Source of the DNA: Linum tenue
Taxonomy: Eukaryota; Streptophyta; Magnoliopsida; Malpighiales; Linaceae
DNA: 64,000 nt
Reading direction: 5' to 3'
Assembly (NCBI GenBank): GCA_946122785.1
Contig: CAMGYJ010000011.1
Location: 40,326,513 to 40,390,512, forward strand
In this document: positions 20,264-33,014 of the stretch, piece by piece
Position numbering within the stretch: position 1 is the first letter of the stretch
How the letters are laid out: every line of letters starts with the position of its first letter
Translations under genes and position numbers: made by a program
The notes under the pieces: model-generated
The model's database searches: none
Told to the model about the DNA's origin: nothing
What the model saw: the letters and a program-made list of their open reading frames with translations, nothing else

Positions 20264-23190
20264 GTGCTCCAACCCACAGTCTTGCAAGCAGTCCTCACCC
20301 CCTCGTTTCAGTTTCCAATCAACCCACTTTTCCTAAACAAATACACCAGGTCTTCGAGGCCCAGCTCGGCGAAGGTGGTCCCTCTGGAAGACACAACCGA
20401 GTTATTCAAAGTTGGATATTGCTCCTCCTTCCCCCGTTCAGATTTATGGGTTAAAAAACTTAATTGATTATGCTCCACGATATGTTTGATCGTGCTTCGG
20501 AGAGTTCTCTGAGTAGTGGGGTTTGATTGATTAGAATTGGTTGAAAGAATGGTGTCTTTCGTTGAGTTATACCTTATATGTGGATTGTTTTGTTTTGTTA
20601 AAATCAACTTTCTGTTTGAAATGCAAAGAGTAGAATTTCTTATAATTAGCAATTAGTTGTCTTTTGAGCAGGATGTGAAGGGAAAGGTAGCGATTTTGAA
20701 TTTTGAGTTGTGCTTTCTGTGCGCAGGGACGCCAAGGCTCTGCAGGAGAAGTTGGCTAAGAAAGCAGCGCAAGCCGCATAGGAGAATCTTACAGAGGTGA
20801 AGGGAACGCTAAGAAATATTGACATGGACTTTGATCTGAAAGCAAGTTGTTTATTTGATCTTTTTGTGGCCTTGATTTCTCAGTTGCTTTTTCCTTACAT
20901 TAGGTTGATAATATTTCTCAAATTAGAAAGCTGAATCAAATGTATTGCTAACTAGAATAGATTGTTGCGTAGATATGTGGTAGATGATTGGTATTCCATC
21001 GAGACGTGCCGAATGAGAGTGCTAATTCTATGATTGTTGCGTAGATATGAGGTTTCGACACTTCTCAAACGCTATTGGAATTTGATGATGGGCTTTTAGA
21101 AAAGCAACTAATTTTAGTTTTCTGCTCCTACTGAAAGGTGATGTCATATTTCCGTGTTAATGTGTTGTTAAGAGTATCACTGACAAATTAGCAGTTTACA
21201 GGTTCCTCAAAGTGATGGCCATGGTATGGGATGGAGGCTAAAGTTGTTCGAACAGGAGGGTGAGTTGTAAGAACTTCCTTCTAATCCATTTATGATTCAT
21301 TATTCTGTTATTTCTATGAGAGGTTTCTTCAGTGTTTGGAGAGATGCTCGTGTTAGTTGGAAATCTGGTCGATTTGGGGCTTATGAATTGGTTTCTGAAA
21401 ATGGGTATATTTCAGATTTCCATTTCACCATATGCTTGATAGTGCAGATTCGTTAGTTGTCTGAGCACTAGGGTTGGATTAATATAACTTGGTGGAAGAA
21501 ATGTCATAGTTGGTTGAACTTAACCTTCTGCTTTTTTGACCTCTTGCAGGGTATTAATAGAGGGTGAATTGTGGAGTATATGGCTGATGAAGGAAAACAT
21601 GGGTGCAAATTTCTCACCTCCTTTAAAGAAGAGGTTGTGGCAAGGTTAGTCAATCCAGACAATAGGAAATTAAACCCGATCTAGAAAATATGCAACGAGT
21701 CATTATGTAATTGCACTGTACATGATCTGCAGACATTATGTAATTAGAAGGCAGGCAATTAAAGTTCCAATCTTTTTCAAGACTGTTCCTGAATTCAGAA
21801 TTTGTATATACTCTACAGGATCTGCTGACATTATGGGCAATGGCAAGAAAGGAGTTCGAAGGCTTGCATTCCCAGTTGTAGAGTGATCTCACACAATTTG
21901 TAGCAGATGTTGTTCTACTTAGAATCTATCTTGTTTAGAGTTTTATAGCATGAAACTCCTCTACAAAGAATTCTGCTTGCATCAGCCTGGGTATTCTGAT
22001 TATGTAAAATATCAGTGTTTCTCCCTGACAGTGTTCATTGATTCATATATGTTTTGTAGGCATTCCGGTTGAGGAGATGGCGAGGAGGCATTTTCAGTTT
22101 AACCAGGTGTTTGGTCGTACTGCCACCCAAGGTGATTTTTGCTGACTTGTAGACCACAAATGGGTTGCCTTTTTAACTACGGATCTAGCCGTGTTGAGTC
22201 TAATGCTTGTCAGCAACTGAACTATTCATTACAGATTATGTGCTACAATGTATGCATTTTCTCTTATGGCTAAGAAGAGAAATTATGCACTTGTCCCTTA
22301 CTACAGTTGCTTACTAATGACCATTTTTATTAAATTTGACATGAATGAATCATAATCTGGTTGATTGGGGCCTATGAATTGGTTGCTTACTAATTAAGAT
22401 TTTGAACCGCTTTATTATCACCTTTGTGAAATCATGTGGCCTTCTGCAAGCTGATAAGTTGCTATTAACAATTCAGGTTATGCGTAGGGGGTGAGCTCTA
22501 GGATAGAATACTTACAAGGTTTGATTTCTCTCCATGTTCTAGTTATACTTGATATTTTAGGATGTATCTTTGTAGATTAGCTATTTTAGGTCTAGTCTCT
22601 TTTTTGTACTGGGGGAGCTCAGGGACGGTACTTGTTGTTCTTTTGAGGTTGAAAATACCCAGAAGATGATGCAAAGGCGGTAATTGTGCAGATATTGAAT
22701 GTTGTATCTTTCTGTCATCTACAAGGTGTGGTGCATTGTGATCAAAAGCAGTTATAATACATGCAGTAGATATTAGGATAGTTGGCAAAGAGAGAAATGC
22801 GTCTTTATAGCAATTACGGGTTTCTCATCCCAACCTAACCATTATCTATAGAATTGCTAACAGTAGATGGGACTAAATTTTTTTAGAAGATTGATTACAC
22901 CACGGAAGCTGAATGGATCCAGATTCTTCTGTGGTTGTTGTAATGAGGATTTTTTGTAGACTAGACTTTTAGTGATGCTCGGTTTCAGAATTTCACACTA
23001 ACTCATTAAGTGAGATGTTGAGCACCAATACATGTTGTTAAGTATTTCACCCATTGTTCTGACTTCTTATAATGGGTTCGTTAGCTGGTTCTCCCATGCT
23101 TTTCATTTTCTTTTTCCCTTTCCTTAAAAATCCAAGACTGAATTGAACCATTTCCTTATTGTTGCAGCCTCGCGCATATTTTGACCCCAG
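20264..23190 (+). pseudogene. Decayed multi-exon host gene, spanning the copy 1/2 boundary
   Basis: A series of short coding-looking blocks with splice-like borders: about 20300-20460 (VPLEDTTELFKVGYCSSF), 20728-20842 after TGTGCGCAG (DAKALQEKLAKKAAQAA, then TAG), 21202-21259 (VPQSDGHGMGWRLKLFEQEG followed by GTGAGT), 21550-21643, 22061-22131 (GIPVEEMARRHFQFNQVFGR, then a GTGATT donor) and 23168-23190 (PRAYFDPR). Several contain stops or do not join in frame. The family is not recognised. A LINE relic follows at 23566. Individual exon limits are uncertain. Confidence 0.35.
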
Positions 23191-23565
23191 AGGTTGATCT
23201 ATTCATGTACTCAGAAGTCAGAATAGGAATGTTGATTGAGGTTCATGTTTCCTGTTCTTTTTTATTGCATCAGCTGCAAGGCTCTCTCATAGTTCTTGAT
23301 AGGATGGGTTAGATTAGAGATCCTTGTGCTGCTACGAAATGGGATGCTTGGGAAGGTTAACATGCTGGCCAGACATAAATGATACCGACCTTATAATATC
23401 CCGAATGTGAGTATTTATCTTACTTTCTAGAACTAGTGAATGTTGTCCTGGTTTCCCTCTTCTCTAATTGTGCCTTTGTTCTCCTATATTATTACAGAGA
23501 TCTTGGCATCCCTCTCTGACTGCTGGTTTCTCAGTCAGGACAAGTTTCCGGGATGGCAGGCTTCC

Positions 23566-24103
23566 CTTTCAAAACAACATGGTAGCAGCAAATTCCCAAG
23601 GTTTGCTCGTTCATGTGGACTGTATACCAAAAAAGGATCTTAGCGTCGGATGCATTGAAGAGGTATGGATGGGAGCTACCGAGTAGATGTGTTTTGTGTT
23701 TGACAGCCGAGAAAGACATTGATCATATCTTTATCAGATTTAGCTTTGCGAAGTTGTGGGAACTCATTAGTAAGTTTAGAGTGGTATATCAATAGCAAAT
23801 GCAGAATGGTCTCAGCAAAAACCGAAGAATCCAAGTGAGTGGTGTACAAAAAATTACTACATGCACTCTGCTGGAGTTTGTGGAAGGAGAGAAACGCTAG
23901 AATCTTTGAGGAGGTTTCAGCCATGCCGCAGGTTGTTTGCTATATAATTGGCTGTCAACTAACAAGTTGGCTAATTAGTACAATGAAAGTAGAGCGGGAA
24001 GTTGCTGAAGGATGGCTTGCTTTACTAAAGAGAAGGTTGCTTCTGTCACAAAGACTGGAACCAGGCTTAATTAGTAGAGAGGTGGATGGCAGCAAATGAA
24101 TTG
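23566..24103 (+). pseudogene. LINE 3'-end relic (zf-RVT region), copy 2
   Basis: Copy of the relic at 853-1390. The translated pieces (23613-23795 and 23839-24099) are identical to those in copies 1 and 3, so this part of the unit has not diverged since amplification. Confidence 0.75.
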
Positions 24104-24625
24104 AGTCTAGCGACAGGCTACTTCTGTCTATGTGTAGAGCCAAGAACTGAGAGCCTGAGAGCTAGTTGTTGTGATCTTTTACGGGGTGCAAGGGGCAATG
24201 AATTCTCTTTGTATGCTATTATTGGTTTTTGGGGATTTGTTTTGGGATGTTGCTGGTGACAATGGTCCCTTGCCAGTGTTTCTTTTTTAATGGTTGATAG
24301 TGAATGGTTGTCGACTCTTGAAAGAATGGTCCCTCTGGTGTATAGTGAATGTAAGCTGCCAATTAACTTTTGACTCCATGTAATGTAAGCTGCCAATTAA
24401 GCCTTCAGCTCAACCACCAAAGCAGAAGCAGCATCGAGCTATGATTTGAGATTTTATAGCTCAAAGAATCTGCTACTTAAGCCTATAGAGGTCCCCCTCA
24501 GACTATTTAAGCTCCTTCTTCCAGTAAAGAGCATCTCGCTCCTTTGCTCAATGCCTAGGAACAACCCCACCTTTTCCCCTCTAGATTCTCAACCTGCAAA
24601 CAAAAAAGGATCCACAAGAAACAAC

Positions 24626-24844
24626 TCAGAGCTTGTTGCCATTTGTTAATCGAACTTCACTGAAGTATGATATAGAGAAGTTACACCCGAGGCATTTAAT
24701 TCCTAGTGAGGTTATTAATTGATGGTCCGAAACTGAAGCTAAATCTTTCTTCGCAGCTTCTTTGCATCCACTTCCAGCTTCGTCGTGGATGTTTCTGCTG
24801 CCGTTCTTGTTCGATGGTCCGACACAAGGAAAGCACCCACCCAT
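24626..24844 (-). pseudogene. Possible receptor-like cytoplasmic kinase N-terminal fragment, copy 2
   Basis: Same fragment as 1913-2131. The start codon is at 24844-24842 and the translation is identical. No kinase domain is present. Confidence 0.35.
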
Positions 24845-25050
24845 ATCAAATTCGGCCAAATCGAACGTGATCCACCACCACGAAACCTGAATCCAAGAAA
24901 TCCTTCTCCAATCTTTCTCACCACCACAATCAAATAACGAACAATAATTAGAGCAATGAAAGCCCAAAATAGAAGAAGAAACAGAGAAATTACTACTTGT
25001 GTTTAATTTTAAATATAGATTCAAGAATATAAATCCATACCAGACAATGT

Positions 25051-25329
25051 GTTGACAACACCGGTTCCCGCCGCCTGCATCTCGGTCTTCCAGTCACATC
25101 CAAGCTCGATCAAGCTTTTCCCCACCTTTCCACTTCTGCAGTACTAGTGAAAATTAGAGAAGCAATTCCGTCGGTTATCATAAGCACAACTTAGACAGGA
25201 TTGCAGTTGGCGGACTGCAAAATGATAGTCACGAAGCTTGTGAAAACAACAAACGAAAATATCATCGATGGAGACACAGGCGGTTACCGATTTAGCTTCT
25301 CCATCTGCTATTTCCAATTCCCCTTCCAA
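25051..25329 (-). pseudogene. Minus-strand host-gene exon fragment of unknown identity, copy 2
   Basis: Copy of 2338-2617 with one G fewer near 25121 (CCCCACC instead of CCCCGACC), which further shifts the frame. The same base is missing in copy 3. Confidence 0.35.
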
Positions 25330-26033
25330 CTGTTCGACGTCGCCTCTCCACCGCTATCTCCATCGATTTTGTTTAAGACATTTCAAGTATGGAGTTTCTT
25401 CGCCATTCAGCCCTTCCCCTAGCTATCGAGTCTGTGGTTTCGTCTGGAAACGTTCAGACCGTAAAATTTATTTTCTGATCAGTCCTTCCTCGTCCACCTC
25501 TCGAGCCCGCGATTCAATCCCTCAATCCTCGAACAGAACCATACTAATCGATCACTTCCTTAATCCGTAGATAGCGACGGGAAGCACAAAAAATTTAGCA
25601 ATTGGAGAGGGCTTGGGAGGAGAACTGATTCGATAGTTATGGATGAGAAGATAGGGTTCGTCACTCACGATAAAGGGAAAATGGGAAAGGGGGATTTGGT
25701 GTTGAAACGACAAAATTGCTCTGGGGATAGATCTACAAACTTTAGTAGAAATTAAACGTAACTTGATGGAGATACAATCAGAAAATTTGTGTTCAAGTTA
25801 TTATTAGAAGAAAATTAGGTACGTTAATACAAAAATATATGAAAATTTTGTGTAGGGACTAAAGAGCACGTACAAAAATGTATTGGTATCGACTAATTAT
25901 TTTAAAATTGTAAATAATAAATAATTAAAATAGATTTAACAAACACCGTTAGATTAGATCAACGGTACTGAGAATCTGGAGCATACTATGCGTCAGGAGC
26001 ATACGAGTCTAACGCATATATATATATATATAT

Positions 26034-26438
26034 GGTGCCTTCTACGGTACCCCGGGTGAAATCCGGGGTACCGCATATCTTGAGTATAAAAACGCTATCT
26101 AGACCTCGAATTACCAAGATTTTTGGGCATGATACTATACCCTAGCCCTTAATGAGTGAACCCTAGGTCCTAATTATCTAAATCATAAACTATAAACCCT
26201 AAGATGGTGCATTGATTTTTTTACCTGTATTCGGACGAATCATAACCGTCGATTCTGTTTCTAATTAAATTGATCTTCGGGTATAAGATTTAGAGAATTA
26301 AGACCTAGATGTTGATCTTTAAGGGTTAGAGTATAGTATCATGTCCGAAAGATTAGTCAATTCAAGTTCTAGATAGCGTTTTCTTACTCAAGGTATGCGG
26401 TACCCCGGATTTCACCCGGGGTACCATAGGAACTCCCC
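26034..26438. mobile_element. MITE A, copy 2
   Basis: Same 405-bp element as 3318-3722, with the same TIRs and (TA)n flanks. The left arm reads GGGGTACC where copy 1 has GGTGTACC, giving a more perfect inverted repeat. Confidence 0.75.
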
Positions 26439-26456
26439 ATATATATATATATATAT

Positions 26457-26873
26457 GGTGGCGTCTTCAGTGCACTCACTTTTTTGGGTGCATTCAGTGC
26501 ACTTGTTTCATAACCGTCATTTGAAACACATGCAATTTATGTCAAAATGATGTCAATCATGACTTATGATGTGATGAACACTAACGCACATGAATTTGCA
26601 CAAAAACCATTAAAGATCTACTTTAATTTGAAGGATTTAGAGTTTAGAGATTTAGGGTTTGAGTTAGGATTTATAATTTGGGGTTTAGGGATAGAACTCA
26701 AAATTGGAGGTCTAGGGCTTAGGGTAATCCGCTAATTAGTTGTTATCATATGTTATATCATCATATTACACTATTCCTACAAATTAAAATTCAAAATTCG
26801 ACACCTTAAGACTAGTTTTTGAGTTGGGTGCATTGAACGCAGTCATTTTTGCTAGTTCACCGAAGTAGTCGTC
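26457..26873. mobile_element. MITE B, copy 2
   Basis: Copy of 3739-4153 with two extra bases (AAGATCTAC for AAGATAC). The short open frame that this creates inside is not considered a gene. Confidence 0.6.
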
Positions 26874-27472
26874 ATATATATATTACTATTTATTGAATTA
26901 GTACTTAATAATTCATGTATTATTAATTATTATCTTTTTAGATGATTGTTGGCCATAAAGTTTGAACCCATTAAATGATAAATAGTATGCTTCCATATTA
27001 GCAATAGGCTAATTCTTTGAAGTTTTTAATTACTATTCAATGCATATTATCTTAGTTTGTTTGAATTTAATCGAGAAACAAGTTAATAATGTCGGTATGA
27101 AGAAATACTTTTAATAAATTTATGTTAACAATAAGTAGTGCAAATTTTTTAATATGAGTTATATATAGACCGTAGTAACTTAGGATAACCCGATCAATAA
27201 AAATACATTTAAACTAATTATTCCAATATCACAATTATCAAGTAATTCAAAGATTATTTCCGACTCTTTAATAAACTATTGAAAATACTAAAAATAAATT
27301 AAAATATGAATGAATTGATTAGCAGTAATAACAAATAAGATAAACAGAGTAAAAACTAGTTTTTATTTAAGACAATATTCCTCTCCGAGACCAAAGGACA
27401 GAGGGGAAAAAAAGTTTTTTTGTTTTTTTCTCTGAAGGTAGGGTTGAGAAGAGAGTTTCGCGATTACGGCCG

Positions 27473-28733
27473 ATGGCCACCGAGCAGGGCGCTCCGGCAA
27501 ATTGGCGGCAACTGTTTGGCGTCGGAGAGCCCAATTGCTTGCAGTATGTTGCCCCAGATATAGTAAATGGATCCTTAGTCATCCCACGAGTGGTGCGAGA
27601 GGAAGGTGTTGTTCGTTGGCGGCACGCTCTGGTAGGGAATTTCTTTCGACGGCGCTAGAGATTGATCAACTAAGACGATGGGCGAGGCAATTCTGGGGGC
27701 GAGACGGTAGGGTAACAGTCTCTCACTTTGGGGATCGTATGTTTCTCTTCCAATTTTCAGATCCAGATGCAAGCACCTGGGTGTTTGAGAACGGGCCATG
27801 GCACTATAATAATAACACCCTCTTACTTCGACGCTGGGTTCCGGGAATCCAAACAGTTAACATGAGTCTGAAGTTGCTTGCTATTTGGGTTCGACTCAGT
27901 GCGTTGCCACTTGAATACAGTACGGTGGAGGGTTTTGAGTAGGATCACTGGCCTTCTGGGTAAACCACTCTGGATGGATCAAGCAACAAGGCTAGGTGCC
28001 CAAGCTGGTATGGCAAGAGTTTGTGTAGAGATTTCTGCTGATTTTGATTCCCGGACAAAATAAGTGTTACACCAGAAGGGGAGGGGCTGTTGTATATGGG
28101 AGTTCGTTATCTTCATGCTCCTATGATGTGCAAGCAGTGCAAGGAGTTTGGGCATTGTGAGAGGGAGGGTAAGGAGAGCAAAGAAGTGCAGGCTATCAAG
28201 GTAGTGAGTTAATCAGGGCGGAGGATATGACTGATGAAGTAACTTGGGTATCTAAAACCAGGGCAAGCTTGACAGGAAAGTCTAATGAAGGAGGCTCAAC
28301 TCTAGTAGCTGGCTCAGTCAGTGGAGGAAGTGCAATGGCTGCTCTGCCAACTGAAGGTGGTCCAGTTCTAGTAGCTGGCTCAATGGAAGGTAGTCCAGTT
28401 CCTGTCTCTGGTTCAAATGTAGGAGGTCCAGTGAAAGGAAGTCCAGTCTCTGGCTCAAGTACAGTCTCTGGCTCAAGTCCAGTTCCAGTAGCTGGCTCTT
28501 CAATGGATGACGGCCCAGCTCCAGTGGCAGGCCTAAGTTCAGCAGGGACATCTACTCCTCTTCATTCCCTCTCTGGTAAGCTGATTGATGAAGATGGTTT
28601 TCAATTGGTCACAAGGAAGGGGCAAAGGAATTGCATATGATACTGCTCTTAGGGCCTTTCCTTCTGCTGCTCAAGGTCAAGCTTTGGTTATCAGGGGTCC
28701 TCCTAAGAGGGGGAGGGGTAAGAAGCACAATGA
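27473..28733 (+). pseudogene. LINE ORF1 protein, frameshifted, copy 2
   Basis: Homologue of 4756-6000 with extra breaks: one more T near 27935 ends the DUF4283 frame at 27942, and one-base losses occur near 28050 and 28198. It carries the 18-bp insertion (one extra TVSGSS-like repeat). The last zinc-knuckle Cys is replaced by Ser (GKESKE). Confidence 0.85.
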
Positions 28734-31504
28734 AGTTCCTTAGTTGGAATCTCGGGGTTTAATGCCCCTGAGAAGCATAGGTACATTAGTAAATAGTTAA
28801 TAAAGTTGAATATCGATTTTGCAGCAATTTTAGAAACTAGAGTATTAGAAAAGAATGCAACATATATTATACAGCGTCATTTTAGTGCGTGGAAACATTT
28901 GGATAACTATGCACATTCAGCTTCAGGGAGGGTTTTGCTTTTTTGGAAGCCCAGTTTGCAAGTTCAGCTAGTTAAAATGGGAGAGCACTTCATTCAGGTC
29001 GGGGTTGAAGGGTTGTCAAGATGTAATGTTACTGCTATCTATAGCCCTAACAAAGCAAAGGAAAGATTGGAAATGTACTCGGAGTTACTGCCCTGGAAGG
29101 TTACGGTGAACCAGGTGTCTTTATGGGTGATTTTAACGCTATTATGGATATAAAGGAGGGTTCTAATACTACGGTTATGACTCAGGGGGGATTGGACTTC
29201 CGGGACGGGGTTTCGGATATGTGTTTGATTGATCATAAGATCCTTGGCTCGCAGTTTACATGGTGGAACAAGCAATCAGCAAACCCCATAGCAAAGAAAC
29301 TAGATCGGTTCCTTGTGAATGAAGACTTGTTTCTTTTCTTTCCTCAGAGTGTTGTAAGAACTTTGGCTCCGGGGGTCTCAGATCATTGTGGTCTGGTGTT
29401 GGATTCTACTCCTTTTCTAGGCTCACTTCCCAAACCCTTCAAGTATTTCAAGTACTGGCAGAAGCATCCTCAATACCAAGTGCTGCTAGAAGAAGCTTGG
29501 GGTGAATCAGTTAGAGGGTTATATTATAAGCAATTATACAGTAAGCTAAAGGTATGAAAGACCAAGCTAAAGAAGTTAAATCGGTCGGAGTATTCTGATA
29601 TATCTGAGAGGACAAGAGCAGCAAAATGTGCACTTGAACAGCAACAACAGATAGTTTTCCAAGATCCTACTGAAGAGAATGCGCGAAAGGAGCTTGAACC
29701 TGGCTGACTTTTGTCGTAATTTGCAGTTGGCAGAAGAGAGTTTCTGCAGGCAAAAATCCAAATTAGAAAGATACAGGAGGGTGATGCAAACACAGCTTAT
29801 TTCCATGTCATGGTGAAAATAAGGAACCATAAGCAGACTATTACGAAGCTGATTAGAGATGATAATACAGAAGTGACTGAGGTTAAGGAAATGGGTGATG
29901 AGGCTGTTAAGTTTTACAAAAAGCTTTTGAGGGAAGTTGATAAACTCCTTCCCGTTACCTATTTCCAGCAGCAGCTAAGAGGAGATTTGATGAAGAAGGT
30001 GTTCAAGTTTATTGACTCCAGTTACCACCCAAAACTCAGTGTCTCCTTTAATGGAGAACTGTGTGGTTATTTCTCTGCTGGGAAGGGGCTTAGGCAAGGA
30101 GATCCCTTATCTCCATACCTGTTCACAGTGGCAATGGAGTATTTCTCATGTCTAATTCACAGAGCATCTATGGATAATCAAGTACCATATCATCCACGCT
30201 GTAAAGCACTAGAGATCACCCATCTGTGCTTTGCAGATGATCTCTTAGTGTTTACAAATGGATATATAAGAGGGGTGACTGGGATACAAGGCTGCTTGCA
30301 CATTTCTATGTGGAATATGGTCTTCGTTGTAATCATGCTAAGTGCCAATTATTTTGTTGTGGTATCCCTGAAGATGAGAAGGAGTGGATTTCCTCTTTTA
30401 CTAGGTTTCCCTTGGGGAGTCTGCCTGTTCGTTATCTTGGAGTGCCACTTATCTCAGGTAAACTCTCTTCTGCTGACTGTTTAGTGCTTCTTGATAAGAT
30501 AACAAAAAGATAAGAACTTGGCAAGCAAAGAAGCTTAGTTATGCGGGTAGATTGCAATTAGTGTCATCTGTTTTTACAAGTATTGTGCAATACTGGATGA
30601 CCTTTTTCTTACTGCCACAAAGAATACTAAAGATGTTGAAAAGAATATGTAACCAATTCTTGTGGGGGGTTGGAGGATCGAGTCTAAGGAAGAGGTCACT
30701 GGTTGCTTGGGATTTGGTGGCCCTGCCAAAGAATGAAGGAGGCTTGGGATAAGGGATTTTAAAAAAATGGAACCAAGCTTGTGTCGTTCGCTACATTTGG
30801 AATCTGCTAGCTGAATCTGGCTCTCTATGGGTAGCATGGGTGAAGAAGTATCGCTTGAAGCTTAAGTCTATATGGGATGTGGTAACTCAGTATGCAGGCA
30901 CTTGGATCTGGCGGAAAATTCTTAAGAGTAGAACTGGAGTCAGGTCACATATAACTGGTAGTGGATCAACATTACTTGGGATGGTAAAATTTCTGCCAAA
31001 TATTCTGTAAAGCTTGTCTGGCAATCTATCAGGACCCTTCAGCCTGTTGTTGAATGACACAAATTGTTTGTGGGAGGCCATATAGCCCGAACACAGTCTG
31101 TTGCTATGGGCTTGTTATTCTTAATAGGGTTGTCACTAAGGATAAAATGCAGAGTTGGGGGTTTGCTGGTGAGGGTTTATGTGTCCTTTGTACATGCGGT
31201 GTAGAGTCAAGGGATCATTTATTCCTCGCCTGTCCATATAGTAGGCATGTTTTGTGCTCTTTTCTATCACGCTTCTGTAGTATCCCTGTTTTCAGCTCAT
31301 GGCAGGATCATCTAACTTGGGCAGTGAGGCAGTGGAACAATGGTGCAGGGAAGAAAGGTGAAGGGCCTTTGCGATGGTCTTTGTGTATCATTATGTGTGG
31401 AGAGAGAGATGTTGCAGGACTCATGATGTTGTGATCTGCAATCCCAGGTGCTGATTAGAAGAATTGAAGAGGAGTTAAATGGTTTACTTGCTGCAAAGCG
31501 TTAG
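28730..31504 (+). pseudogene. LINE ORF2, heavily frameshifted, copy 2
   Basis: Homologue of 5997-8780 with the same TAG, the same internal polymerase deletion and many extra one-base indels (G-run of 4 at 28754; near 29698, 30289, 30507, 30631, 30748, 30970 and 31091). One difference opens a frame: three Ts instead of four near 30010 join KKVFKFIDSS to the RQGDPLSPYLF segment, so 29810-30484 reads through. Most of the other changes break frames open in copies 1 and 3. Confidence 0.88.
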
Positions 31505-31648
31505 CTGATGTGAATGATGCATAGATAGAGTTGTGTTTTTTGTCTTGTCCTTTGAGCTGTTGCCATTACCTTATAGTTTGTACTTGGAGAGGGGTTAGCA
31601 GTTTGCAACCCTAGTGCTTAATGCAATTTTTTGATTGCCCATAAAAAA

Positions 31649-33014
31649 GGCTAATACCACTGGGAAACCCGAACTATTAACTTTGTGTCATTTGTGTCCT
31701 AAAGTATTCGATATGACATTTGTGTCACAACGTATGATAGTTGTGTGCCATTTATGTCCTGACGATTTCGTTGACCGTTATAGATACGGTTGACCAAACG
31801 GAAGTCAACATTAACATTGACTTTTGTTGACGTGGCCAGCCACGTAGATGCCAGCAATGACACCTCATATTTTTAATTAAAAATAAATCAAAATTAAAAT
31901 AGAAAAATTACAAAATAAAAATAATTTAAGAAAATAAAATGTCTGTGTTCTTCTCGCACTATTCGATTCTCTCTCAAAAAATTTCCAAACCCAGAAAACC
32001 CCAATTTCGACGATCTGTGACCCAGAAAACCTAGCGAAGAAAATTTGGTCAATTAAGCACGAGACCACCGACGATGATTAATCCTACTCCGGCGGAACAA
32101 TTGAGGGCTCTGTCCCTCATCCCTCTCCTCGTCGCGACACAATCTTGAAGCTCGCGATAGTCAACCCGAACTGACGACTGCGATAGTCCTCAAGGGCCCC
32201 GTAAGAGCTTCACGGAGGAGCTCGAACAGATTCGTGGTGGCGACTACAAATCTGGTCATCAGCTCCGAATCGCCCCTACTGGTTGCGAGATAGGCTCCGA
32301 TTTAGGGATTTTGCAGGGTATGGATTTGACGAAGAACCTGGATCTGGTCGGAAGTGGATTTTGCAGGATAGGCTCCGATTTAGGGATTTAGGGATTTTCT
32401 CCCTATCCGGATCATCCACCTTTAATGTCACCTCCTTTTCTTCTTCTGCTACCTCGACTTCCCTTCTATTCATCACTAAGTTCTTCTTTTCCCCAATATC
32501 TCCCCTGACTGCCGATTCCTTGAGAATTCGACATGCATCGTCTATTGGGTTCCTGATTACCAGCGGAGGAAGGCGAAGCCTCTGCAAAGTTTCTGCTTCC
32601 ATGTCGGGAAATGGGTCAATATTGGAGTGTGTTTGGATGTCGATATTGAGTTTCCTTCCCGTTGGGGATCTTCGGCTTGGATCTGTTTGGCGGAGGGGAA
32701 GGGGATGTTCGGCGGCGGCGCGACGCGATGAAGGGTTGGAGAAGCGGTGTCGAGTGAGGAGAGAGGAGACAAGAGATTTTTTTCTTTAATTTCTGTAAGT
32801 TTACTCTCCTTTTATGAAAAAATAAATAAAAATAAATAATGAAATTCCACGTCAGATGCCACGTCAGATCTGACCTAGACTTTTAGTTAAAACTAACGGT
32901 CAACGCCAGTCCACTCTAACGGAAAAATAGTTTAGGACACAAATATCATATCGAATATTTTAGGACACAAATGACACAAAGTTAATAGTTCGGGTTTCCT
33001 AGTGGTATTAGCCC
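31649..33014. mobile_element. Mutator-like non-autonomous element, copy 2
   Basis: Copy of 8926-10295. The left end lacks one G of GGG and one A of the flank. The interior shows extra homopolymer indels and the substitutions shared with copy 3 (CGTTGGGG, TGTTTGGCGG, CAGATCTGAC). Confidence 0.7.

Larger units (their letters stand above)
1..22713. repeat. 22.7-kb tandem unit, copy 1 (left edge set by the window)
   Basis: The first bases of the window recur in the same orientation at 22714 and again at 45440, and the sequence then runs collinearly through every element of the unit. The phase is arbitrary because the window begins inside the unit. Copy 1 differs from copies 2 and 3 by scattered changes in its first 10 kb. 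Examples are one base more at about 356, GATATCC instead of GAGATCC at about 605, and lack of an 18-bp in-frame insertion in LINE ORF1 near 5745. No intact protein gene was found in it. Confidence 0.97.
16969..26014. mobile_element. Candidate 9-kb TIR element across the copy 1/copy 2 junction
   Basis: The left terminus (16969-17035) abuts (TA)24 at 16920-16968. The matching inverted terminus (25946-26014) abuts (TA)n at 26015-26033. The termini point outward and flank the poly-C tract, the 19-kb MITE, the exon-like blocks, the LINE relic and the kinase-like fragment. The TA flanks fit a TA-duplicating superfamily such as mariner or Harbinger. No transposase was recognised inside, so it would be a non-autonomous gene-carrying element. 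The alternative is two unrelated decayed MITE ends of one family. Confidence 0.35.

Noticed and set aside
1..22713. LTR retrotransposon explanation for the 22.7-kb repeats
   Set aside because: There are no gag-pol frames, primer-binding site or polypurine tract, and the copies are directly adjacent with no spacer, unlike long terminal repeats.
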